Of a stretch of DNA of 64,000 nt, positions 34,501-46,500 are shown piece by piece. A program made the position numbers and the translations under genes. Numbering within the stretch: position 1 is the stretch's first letter; each line of letters opens with the position of its first letter. The notes beneath the pieces are model-generated. The model did no database searches, was not told where the DNA came from, and saw only the letters and a program-made list of their open reading frames with translations. This DNA is from Steromphala cineraria (lineage: Eukaryota; Mollusca; Gastropoda; Trochida; Trochidae), in NCBI GenBank assembly GCA_916613615.1, contig OU744730.1:18517406-18581405 (forward strand), written 5' to 3'.

Positions 34501-37500
34501 CACGCACATGCTGAACAAGCACCTGTTCAGCAAACTACCCAAATTCCTTCTCCAGCACCTGTTCAGCAAACGACCCAAGTCCCTACTCGAGCACCTGTCC
34601 AGCAAACTGCCCCAGTCCCTTCTCAACTACCAGTTCATCAAACTGCCCCAGTCCCTTCTCAACTACCAGTTCATCAAACTGCCCCAGTCCCTACTCAAGC
34701 ACCTGCCACCCAGACCCCAGAGTTTGACTTTGTGTACAGTGAACCCGGCTCTGATGTCCCTGTGTCAACATCCTCCCAGCTCATTCAGCAGGGTCACACT
34801 GACCTTCAGAATGTTGAGCAAGGTCAAGGGTCAACTGATAGTGACCCTGCCAGGACTATTGATAAGCCAATTGAGAAACGGATGGAGGATGTGTCAATAG
34901 AGAAGACAGGTCCTCGTGAGGAGAAGCTGAGTCCGAATCCAGAACCACCGAAGAAAGAAGCAACACCAGATCCATCACCAACAACCTCACCTCCGAAGAA
35001 GTCTTGGGCAGGTCTGTTCAAGGGGAGCACAGCAATTGTGACCTACATAGACGACACGAAGCGAGACCCAAGCCCGCAGCCAGGCCCAATCACACGGACT
35101 GTGGAGAAGAAGGTGGAGGAAGTCACCAAGATGCCGGTCCCAGTTGCAGAGGATTGTGCTGCTGTGGAACTTGGAGGTAGGAATGCTTTCCTATATAATA
35201 TGAGTCTTTGCCCTTGTGGGTTAAAAAAGTTAAACATTTTCACCCGTGCTTGATGTATCAGCAGAAGTTACTTTGCTTAATCATCTCCTTTAATAGGTCA
35301 TTCTAAAATATTTTAGTAATTATGTCATAGTTATATTTTGACAACCAATGAAATCACTAAAACAAATTATGATGTATCGACAAGGACTTTTCTAGACGAT
35401 CCAATTTTAATGTGTCAGCAGAAGTTATTTTGATTTATCATCTCATTCAATAGGTCATCCTAAAATATTTCAGTAATTATGTCATTATTATATTTTGAAA
35501 ACCAATGAAATCGTTAAAACAAATAATCATATATCGGCATTGATTCGGCAAGGACCTTTCTGGACGATCCAATTTTGAAGTTATTATCATATGTTATCTC
35601 ATTTCTTAGTTTATCTATATTTCATTAACATCATCAGCCAATAATATTGTGGCACTGTCTATGATGCCCAGTGAGTTACAGTGTTTTACTTAGATTTGGC
35701 CTCTGTTGTCGTATGACATATAGAAGTGTTTGAGAACAAGTAAAAATGCCAGTCACTACTAGAGATCAGAGGAAACGATCCCATGAACCTCTGTTAGAAA
35801 TTGCCTCTGAATATTATGTCAAGCATAGGAGATATTATTCATGGCTGGCCCCAGGAAGGACAATATTGTAGTCATAATCATGATACATAGATTGTTTGTC
35901 TTTCAGTGTTTGTTTAATGTTAATGAATGTTCTTTAGCAAAGACATTATAGAGATATTATCTAAGATCTTGCTACTGACATAAAATTCATACATTTTTAT
36001 TCTTTCTTGAATGTGCTTGATGTGAACAACTAGGCTGTAATTGTTTGTTTGATGTTTTTCGAAATTCTTGTGTATTGGCTTTTACATAGATTTTGATGAT
36101 GCTCGAAATGAAATAATCGTTACATGTTTCAGTGATGTTGAAGACCCTGAAGATTAACCACAATTCTGTTGCACTTCAACCACGAGGGCTAGTCAACCGG
36201 GGAAACTGGTGCTATATCAACTCTGTATCCTTGTCAGTACAAAAATAAGGCTTCTCTTCTTAAAAGCTTTTCCTATGGATCTTTTTAGCTTCAAGAGAAC
36301 ATTCAGGTATGAGGATGACTGACGAAAAAAGGGCCGAAAACAAATGATTTGTTATCTATTTCAAACTTTAACCTTTTACATATGCTAAACAGAAATCTTT
36401 GTTATTTGCTTTTTAGGTATGCAGTAGAGAACTGTTTTACACACACTAAGATTTGGGTGCAAGTGTGTGCACCTAAAAACATAGCAACATTGAATGGTGT
36501 TGCGGTTTTCTCCCTTCAATAGAAGCAGTGATATAAGTGAATACTCTGGAAAGCTGTGGTAAACTCATCTCGCCTCCTGTTAAAACAGGCGGGTTAGCGC
36601 GTTCGGCTTCGGATCAGGAGGTCCGTGGTTCGAAACCCGCCACAGGCTAGGCAACTTTGTCTGCAGTAGAGAACTGTTCTACACACAGTCTGGTTTGGGT
36701 GCAATGCTTCACTGAATTTCCGCCCATGGTTTGCTAGTTCTAGCCGAAGCTCGCAGTTTTCATTGCAATACATAGCCACAATGGTGTTGCGGGCTTTCTC
36801 CCTGCAATACTCGCCGCTAATGGCTGCAATATTGCCCAAGCGGCGCTAAACAATAACTCACTCACTCACTCTCCCTGCAATAATACTAGCAGCCGCGATG
36901 TAAGTGAAATATTCTTGAAAGCGGAAATAAAGCCCATATCGCCTCACCTCACTTCCTGTTAGAAACTTAACATATGTAGACCCTGCAGGCGCTGGTGGCA
37001 TGTCCGCCGTTCTACCACATGATGAAGCAGCTGTGTGAGTTCCCTCCCCTGACTAGAGGCTCCAGCTCCACACCCATCTTGGACAGTCTGTGAGTTGAAC
37101 ACTTTCTATTTTTGATCTTGGTTAATCAGATAGGTGATAAGAAAGTAATAAGTTCAGGTTTTGATAGATAAAAACAGACAATGACGCATGTCAATTACTC
37201 AGACAAAAATTTGAAACCTCTCCATACAAAGAATTTCTGATAGTGTTTGATACTTAAAATAACAATTATATATATATATTGGACATGGAATCGCAGCTAC
37301 TACTTCAGGCTTTTTTCCCCATTCATCACATATTTGTACTATCAAAAACACATAATACAAGAGTTGTTCCCAGAGGGGGTTCTTGGGAAATTTGTCAAAC
37401 CTTTCAGCATGGTGTCCCTCGAAGAATAGAACTCTATCATTGTAAAACTTCTGTGTAGAAAAGACCAAACTAACTCCCTTAATTGATAACCAACGAACAC

Positions 37501-40500
37501 TAATACAACTTCCTTGTATGTAACTACTGCTGCTAATGATATAGTATGTCATTGAGTGTAACATGACACTGATTAAAATAAGACATACATTGTCTAGTAA
37601 ATATGCAATCTAGTTAAAACTAGCTGTATTGTATATACGTCCCCCAAGTCCTCACGTTACATCTAGCTACTAACCCACCTGGTCCGTGTCGCGCATGCGC
37701 GGAAATCAACCAATGGAATAAGAACTGGCTGATCTCTTTGAATCGGGTGTCGTTAGGATTTATTTTGCATTTTACACATTATGAGCATACATATCAACAA
37801 ATTAATGTATGACTTATTGGAAATAAACATTACAGCTAGTTTTAACTAGATTGACCGATTCTAACAGCTTGTATTAATCAGATTGTCTGATTCATAGGGA
37901 TCAGTCAGTTCTTTTTTCATTGGCTGATTTCCGCTCATGCGTGACACGGACCAGGTGGGTTAGTAGCTAGATGTAACGTGAGGACTTAGGGGGCGTATAC
38001 ATTACAGCTAGTTTTAAATGAGTAAATATATGCATTATTCATGTGATCATATATTTGTGAGCTGTAAAAGGAAAAGTGATACCAGATTTTGCTGAGAAGG
38101 CATATCTGAAACTGTTTTTAGATCTTACTCATGTTTTTCATATATTTATTTTACATGTGAGTAACGTGTCCTGATATTGCTCATATAAATTATTGAATTG
38201 ATGAATGTGCATTTTGTTCTTTTCAGGATTGCATTCATCAAGAACTTTTCTCCTTGGGTCCGCAATCAGAGTAAGTAAGAAATGATGACATTGTATCAAA
38301 ATAATTATGTTCTATTTTTATACCCCCGCCTTACAGCGTAAGCGGGGGTATATAGCGTTCATTCTTTCCGTCCGTCCGTCCCAAAACTTTGTGCGGAGCA
38401 GATCTCAAAAACTATGCATGCTAGCCTCATCAAACTTCATACACATGTCAACCATGATCCCTAGTTGTGCCTTTTCAGGGTTAGAACTATTTCTGAATTT
38501 TCATTTTTGCGGTTTCCATGGAAACGTGACTAAAAAGTGACTTTTTGAGGAAGTCGTTTTGTGCAGAGCATATCTCCAAAACTATGCATGCTAGCTTCAT
38601 CAAACTTCATACACATGTCAACCATGATCCCTAGTTGTGCCTTTTGAGGTTTAGAACTATTTCTGAATTTTCATTTTTGCGGTGACTCTATGACCAAGTT
38701 CTTTGTCCGGAGCATATCTCCCAAACTATTCATGCTAGCTTCACCAAACTTCATACACTTATCAATCATGATCCCTAGTTGTGCCTTTTAAGGGTTAGAC
38801 CAACATATTATTTTTATTTTTTGTGGTTTCCATGGAAACATGACTAAAACAGTGACTCTTCGACCAAGTCTTTGTCCGGAGCATATCTCCCAAACTATTC
38901 ATGCTAGCTTCACCAAACTTCATACACTTATCAACCATGATCCCTAGATGTGCCATTTGAGGATTAGACCATCACATTTTTTAAATTTTTGGAAACATGA
39001 CTAAAACAGTGAATCTATGATAAATTACTTTGTCCTGAACATATTTCATGAAATATACATTTCAGCTTCACCAAATTTGCTACATATGTCAATCATGATT
39101 GCTTGATATGCCTTGTGAGAGTTAAACGATTTATATGGATTTTCTTCTCTGGTTTCTTTGGAAAACATAACTTACAAAGTGACTCAACAAAAATAATTTT
39201 GTCCTCAGTGCATTTCGTAGAATATTCATGATAACTACCTCAAATTTGAAACAAAGATCAACCATTATCTCTAGATGTACCCTTTTAATTGTAAAACCTA
39301 TTAATGAATTTGGTATTTGGGTTTCAGTTGAAAGAAGACTTACACAATGACTTACTGTATACTCAACTATCATACTTGAACCAATATTAATCAGTTTTAC
39401 TATTTGAAATTCTTTGAAAAAAGTGGGGAGCGGGGGTATGTGAGCTTTGCTCGCTTCTTCACTTGTTTACTTTGTATTATAGGGCAATACTAATATGAGA
39501 ATTAATGCTTAACTGACAAACATTTAAGGGTTATGTATGCTTTCTGAGTCAGTATGAACTAACATAATGGCTTGACTTAAAGTAGATTCAATCTTTTAGA
39601 AATTTACCATGTTCCCGCGGAATAAAAGTCCTATCAGATTTCTCTCCAGACATTCAGAAAGCAGCCCAGATTTTCACAATCCTTTTAACATGGTTGATAT
39701 TAATCAGATTAAAGAATTAATATCAAGTATTTTTTACAACTTTTATTCTTAATTCTTGTGAAGTCTCAGGGCATTCTAGAAGTTGAGATGATTAAGGATT
39801 ATGAAAGCAATTTTAATGGGTATACAACTTCTTTATTAACTTGCTTGAAAAAAACATAAGTATCTATGTCAAAACATCGCCAATCTTGAGCAGTTGTTAA
39901 TCCATCGTCAAAGCCTCGTCTCCTTCATTATTGTGTTCAGGATATTAGTGTTCTGTTTTCAACCGATTGATGTTGATAATTGTATTGTTTTCAGGTGGAA
40001 TGAGGGGAGGTAAGCGCGTACCTGAACTGTGTCCCGGATCTCCGTTTGAACCGGTCAACGTCTACAAGATGCTCCAGGTTATTGAAGCCAACCCTTCCTT
40101 CAAGGTAACACATGTTGGTCAATGTTTATTTTTCCAAAGTATTTTGATAGTTAGTGAAAAATGGATTTTTTTTTATATTGGGAAATTGCACTGCCACAAA
40201 TGAAAAAATAGCTTTTGCTCTGTCATAATAGAAGAGACAAGTGATAGCACGCTAGTAAACAAAAAATAATATTTTTATGCCCCCGAATCGGACATTCCAG
40301 GGGTATATTGTTTTTCACCTGTCCGTCTGTCCGTCCGCCTGTCTGTCTGTCTGTCCGTTTGTCCACAAAAACTTTAACCTTGGTCATAACTTTTGATTGG
40401 TCAGAGCTAGGTCTTTGATACTTGACATATGGATCCCTTGTGATGAGACCTTTCAGATGACACCATGACATTTGACCTTGTGACCTTGACCTTGACACAG

Positions 40501-43500
40501 CGAGCTTTTTCCGAAAACTTTAACCTTGGCTATAGTTTCTATACTGTCAGTGCTAGGTCTTTGATACTTGACATGTGTATCCCTTGTGATGAGACCTTTC
40601 AGATGACACCATGATATTTGACCTTTTCCGTCCGTCCGTCCGTCTGTCCGTTTGTCCACAAAAACTTTAACCTTGGTCATAACTTTTGATTGGACAGAGT
40701 TAGCTCTTTGATACTTGACATATGGATCCCTTGTGATGAGACCTTTCAGATGACACCATGACATTTGACCTTGTGACCTTGACCTTGACACAGCGAGCAT
40801 ATTAAACTTTAACCTTGGTCATAACTTTTGATTAGTCAGAGCTAGCTATTTGATACTTGACATATGGATCCCTTGTGATGAGACCTTTCAGATGACACCA
40901 TGACATTTGACCTTGTGACCTTGACCTTGACACAGCAAGCCTTTTCCGAAAACTTTAACCTTGGCTATAGTTTCTATACTGTCAGTGCTAGGTCTTTGAT
41001 ACTTGACATGTGTATCCCTTGTGATGAGACCTTTCAGATGACACCATGAAATTTGACCTTTTCCGTCCGTCCGTCTGTCCGTTTGTCCACAAAAACTTTA
41101 ACCTTGGTCATAACTTTTGATTGGTCAGAGCTAGCTCTTTGATACTTGACATATGGATCCCTTGTGATAAGACCTTTCAGATGACACCATGACATTTGAC
41201 CTTATGACCTTGACCTTGACACAGCGAGCAGGATGCATCCGGGGGCATTCGTGTTTCACAAACACATCTTGTTGATATATGCTTCTGTGGTAGGAATTGC
41301 TGGACTTGAGAGCTTTCTTGTGACGTCATGTCATTGTCATTTTGTCACCCTCTCTGTGATAACTTTACAGAGTTGAACAAGATGTGTTTGTGAAACACGA
41401 ATGCCCCCGGATGCATCCTGCTCGCTGTGTCAAGGTCAAGGTCACAAGGTCAAATGTCATGGTGTCATCTGAAAGGTCTCATCACAAGGGATCCATATGT
41501 CAAGTATCAAAGAGCTAGCTCTGACCAATCAAAAGTTATGACCAAGGTTAAAGTTTTTGTGGACAAACGGACAGACGGACGGACGGACGGAAAAGGTCAA
41601 ATATCATGGTGTCATCTGAAAGGTCGCATCACAAGGAATACACATGTCAAGTATCAAAGACCTAGCACTGACAGTGTAGAAACTATAGCCAAGGTTAAAG
41701 TTTTTGGAAAAGGCTCGCTGTGTCAAGGTCAAGGTCACAAGGTCAAATGTCATGGTGTCATCTGAAAGGTCTCATCACAAGGGATCCATATGTCAAGTAT
41801 CAAAGAGCTAGCTCTGACCAATCAAAAGTTATGACCAAGGTTAAAGTTTAAAATGCTCGCTGTGTCAAGGTCAAGGTCACAAGGTCAAATGTCATGGTGT
41901 CTTCTGAAAGGTCTCATCACAAGGGATCCATATGTCAAGTATCAAAGAGCTAGCTCTGACCAATCAAAAGTTATGACCAAGGTTAAAGTTTTTGTGGACA
42001 AACGGACAGACGGACGGACGGACGGAAAGGGTCAAATATCATGGTGTCATCTGAAAGGTCTCATCACAAGGGATACACATGTCAAGTATCAAAGACCTAG
42101 CACTGACAGTATAGAAACTATAGCCAAGGTTAAAGTTTTCGGAAAAGGCTCGCTGTGTCAAGGTCAAGGTCACAAGGTCAAATGTCATGGTGTCATCTGA
42201 AAGGTCTCATCACAAGGGATCCATATGTCAAGTATCAAAGACCTAGCTCTGACCAATCAAAAGTTATGACCAAGGTTAAAGTTTTTGTGGACAAACGGAC
42301 AGACAGACAGACAGACAGACGGACGGACAGACGGACAGGTGAAAAACAATATACCCCCGGAATCTACGATTCGGGGGCATAAAAATGATATCAAACTATG
42401 TGGCTAGAAAACTTTTCTAACCAAAATAACTCTAGTCTATCACCGCCTTGAATATGATGATAATTTGATTCAGCTGGGGAAGCAGGAGGACGCAGAAGAG
42501 TTCCTCAACTGTATTCTGGATGGTCTACACGAGGAGATGGCCACTTCCATCTCACAGGCTAGTGGCGGAGGTCAGTTATCTCCCTTTACTTGTTCTATTC
42601 CATTCACTAAATGCTTGTTATTCTTTCAAATTCTCGCTGCCTGTTAGGAAATTATTTTGTGGTGGTTATTGTAATAGTTCATGATAAAGGTAAAAACTTC
42701 AAATATGGCTATTAATTATCCCAAATTGGCTCTAATAATGAAATATAATACTTATAGATATTGATTCAAAGTAGATTGCTTTGTCACTTTTTATCCCACC
42801 GGTATGTAATACCGTGGGATATAGTCATCGCCCTGTCCGTCTGTATGTCTGTCCGTCCGTCCGTCTGTCCGTCCGTCCGTAATCATTTCGTTTCCGGAGC
42901 AGGACTCAAAAACCGGTCCACATATCTTTCTGAAACTTTACATGTGTATTGCCCACCTACTGAAGTGGTGCCTTTTGATATTTTCAAATTTCTGAAAATT
43001 TTATTTTTTATTATTTCCATGGAAACGGCTCTTATATGGGCTCTGTTAATGAAAGGTTTAGTTTCCGGAGCAGAACTCAAAAACCAGTCCACATATCTTT
43101 CTGAAACTTGACATGTGTATTCCCCACCTACTGAAGTGGTGCCTTTTGATATTTTCAAATTTCTGAAAATTTTATTTTTTATTATTTCCATGGAAACGGC
43201 TCTTATTTGGACTCTGTTCATCAAAGGTTTCATATATATAAAACCGGTCCACATATCTTTCTTAAACTTTACATGTGTATTGCCCACCTACTGAAGTGGT
43301 GCCTTTTGATATTTTCACATTTCTGAACATTTTATTTTTTATTATTTCTATGGAAACGGCTCTTATATGGACTCTGTTCATGAAAGGTTTCGTTTCCGGA
43401 GCAGAACTCAAAAACCGGTTCACATATCTTTCTGAAACTTTACATGTGTATTGCCCACCTACTGAAGTGGTGCCTTTTGATATTTTCAAATTTCTGAAAA

Positions 43501-46500
43501 TTTTATTTTTTATTATTTCCATGGAAACGGCTCTTATTTGGACTCTGTTCATCAAAGGTTTCATATATATAAAACCGATCCACATATCTTTCTTAAACTT
43601 TACATGTGTATTGCCCACCTACTGAAGTGGTGCCTTTTGATATTTTCACATTTCTGAAAAATTTATTTTTTATTATTTCCATGGAAACGGCTCTTATTTG
43701 GACTCTGTTCATGAAAGGTTTCGTTTTATATATATTAGCTTATATTATATTGAAAAATTTACAATTATCTTTCAAAGGTTTACATCTTACGATCATGTGG
43801 AACCGGTGGGATATGTCATCTTCTGATGACTCGTGTTTACATCACCCTTTTACATCAGATATTCATGAATGTATGCTTGGTTACATAAGTCATTTTTAAA
43901 GGTCAGATTTTGTCCAACAATAATGCAGAGGAATATATTGAATGTAACATCTTTGTTCATTGTATGTGACGTTTCAAGCAGAACACAAGAATCTGTGTCA
44001 AAACATCGCATACAATGAACAAAGAAGTTGTCATCCATGTATTCCTCTGCATTATTGTCATTTCAACTTCTAAAATGCCTCTAAAAAAGAAGTTTGTCAA
44101 ACAAGTTGCAAAAAAAATATTGACCATATTGAATTTTTCAGGAGGCGAGGAGGTACATGAGAACGGCTACCTGGATGAAGACCAGGCTAGTGAGGACGAG
44201 GAGGACTCCTGGCAACAAGTTGGACCCAAGAAGAAGAGCGTCCTCACACGCAGGGTACGTCTTGAAAGAGTTTTAATAACGCCTAAATGAAGTCTAGGTC
44301 TCTGACCTGCTAGATTTTGTACCTGCCTCACTTCAAATATTACTGTAACATTATGTGACTGACACTTCATAAAACAATTGCTATAAGAAGAGTGTTCTAG
44401 TTAGTGTTGGGAATCGAGCCCTAACACCCTAATCGATTATCGAGGTCATCTGGCGATCAATTATCGATAAATGATCGACTAGATATATAAATCAACACGT
44501 GGAATTCATGAAGACAAGACACGCTGGATGAGACGACGCCTGTCAAGTTCAACTGCTACGACATTGCTTGTAAAAGATCGTGAAGAGTATAACCTACTTT
44601 TCCTATCTGCATTAAAAATAAAGGACGTTGGTAATCTTAGAATAATTGTCAATTGACAATACATAAAGTCATAAACCCATACAGGTATAGTTTGATGGCA
44701 CACATAGTCACATACCGTGTCAAATCGTTGAAAACAACCACCGCATTCCAAACAAATCTCTCGGGTCAAAATGTGTGGGAAATTGAGAACGGAGTCTACG
44801 AGATAAAATTCAGATTGAGCTGCCAACAATTGGCCTTCGACCAGCATTTGGCCTTCTGTAAAATAAAAAATAGGCCTATTTAAATGTGTTTCTTGAAGCG
44901 AACACGTGTGGGAGACATGACAGCAGTCATTTTGTTGACAGTTTCATCATCACTCATCAGCCAATCATATCACTTGCTTTCATCACGTGATGTTATGACG
45001 AACGAGTATTCATTGTTTTTAAAATCACGCTTTCAAAAGCTTATGTCGTATGCAGTTTATAAAAAATAAATTGATACAGATGTCATCTACAGAAACTGCC
45101 ATTTCGTTCTTGCTACTAAATAGTTATTGTCTTCTAAAAGTGCTGTTTACGGCGATTGATCACGTGCTTGAACGTACACTCAGTGTTTTGGCAATGTCAC
45201 GTCATATTCCATCCTCTATACATGCCATCGTAATATATAATTGAGAAGCTCTGGCTGATTCTGAAAGTCATCAAGTAAACCATAAATGTATAGACTATAA
45301 ACTCGTGAATTTTATTGAAATCTCAACAATGTATTAAAACTGACATGCTTCAATTAGTCAACTGTAGGTTTTTCTATTGCACGCAGTCACAGGTTCGATA
45401 TAAAAGTCGTTGTAGGTTGTAACTGTATTACGTGTCTATCGTGAACTTTATTGACCACATAGGCCTACTTTTGGATATAGTAGATTGATGTATGTATTCC
45501 ATGTTTTTTATCATTGCATTTGAAGAGATTTTTTGAGAAAATAACAGACAAAAGAAAACAGTTTATTCACATAGTAAAAATGTCAAAAATAATTTGTAAA
45601 ATCAGTAAACACGAGCTATTAAAAACATTTCTTCAATCTTTATTCACAACATTTAATGAAAATTCATTCTCACGTAAACATTTATGTGTAAGGGCACTGT
45701 CAAAACGTAACTATCTGATTTAATGGGTATGACCGCACCTGATGAGAGCTACAGGCGGAAAGAGAAAAAATGACTGCTCCCTCACAAAGCTATAAATAGA
45801 CTTGACTTCCTGTAATACGGTAGTCAGGCAATGATGCGATTTCGTGTCAACTTAGAGGTATTTCCAAAGCTTGCATGTACAGCAATTGTTTGTTATTTTT
45901 GAATATTAAATTCAGTGTAATCGATTTGGATTTTTAATGATCGATAATTGGATTTGAAGCCTCAAACGATCAATACACCAATTATTTGATCGATCGGTGC
46001 ACCACTAGTCCTAGTCACTGTTGAAAATGTTTTATAAAAATTTAGGTCAACCACTTATCAACATTATGTGCCGATCTAAGAAGAATTTCTAACTTCGTTT
46101 GATTTCTCGATACCCCTTTCCCTCTTCAGGCCTGTACACACATTTGTCGCTGGTTTCTCATGGATGGCCAAGCCAAACTTCGAAGTTTGATACCTCGATA
46201 CCCCTTTCCCTCTTCAGGCCTGTACACATATTTGTCGCTGGTTTCTCATGGATGGCTGCAACCAAATTTTTGTGATCATGTTCACACAAACATGGTGTCC
46301 AATCAACAGAATGCTTCCTCATGATGACTATCGAAGAATTGATATTTCCTTAAACCATTTCCTTAGATTCATAGGGTTATATTTAAAATATCCTTCCATC
46401 CACAGGCTGCCTTTGCAAAGACTCCAGTAGCCGACATATTTGCTGGTCATGTGAGGTCTGCAGTGTACAAAGCCGCATCGAAGGAGTCTGCAACTCTGGA

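Noticed and set aside
34141..34626. 161-aa minus-strand Trp/Arg-rich frame
   Set aside because: Antisense of the proline-rich USP10 exon 4; the composition follows from the CCA/CAA codons.
41427..42382. Repeated frames beginning [17 protein letters not shown] on both strands
   Set aside because: They are translations of tandem units in the 2.1-kb inverted repeat; the same sequence appears in both arms and has no gene-like context.
42761..43899. Overlapping frames of about 115 aa on both strands
   Set aside because: They come from the ~165-bp tandem units; the length is set by the repeat period.
44402..46007. Transposase gene in the hAT-like element
   Set aside because: Only short frames under 120 codons, without the hAT dimerisation or catalytic motifs.
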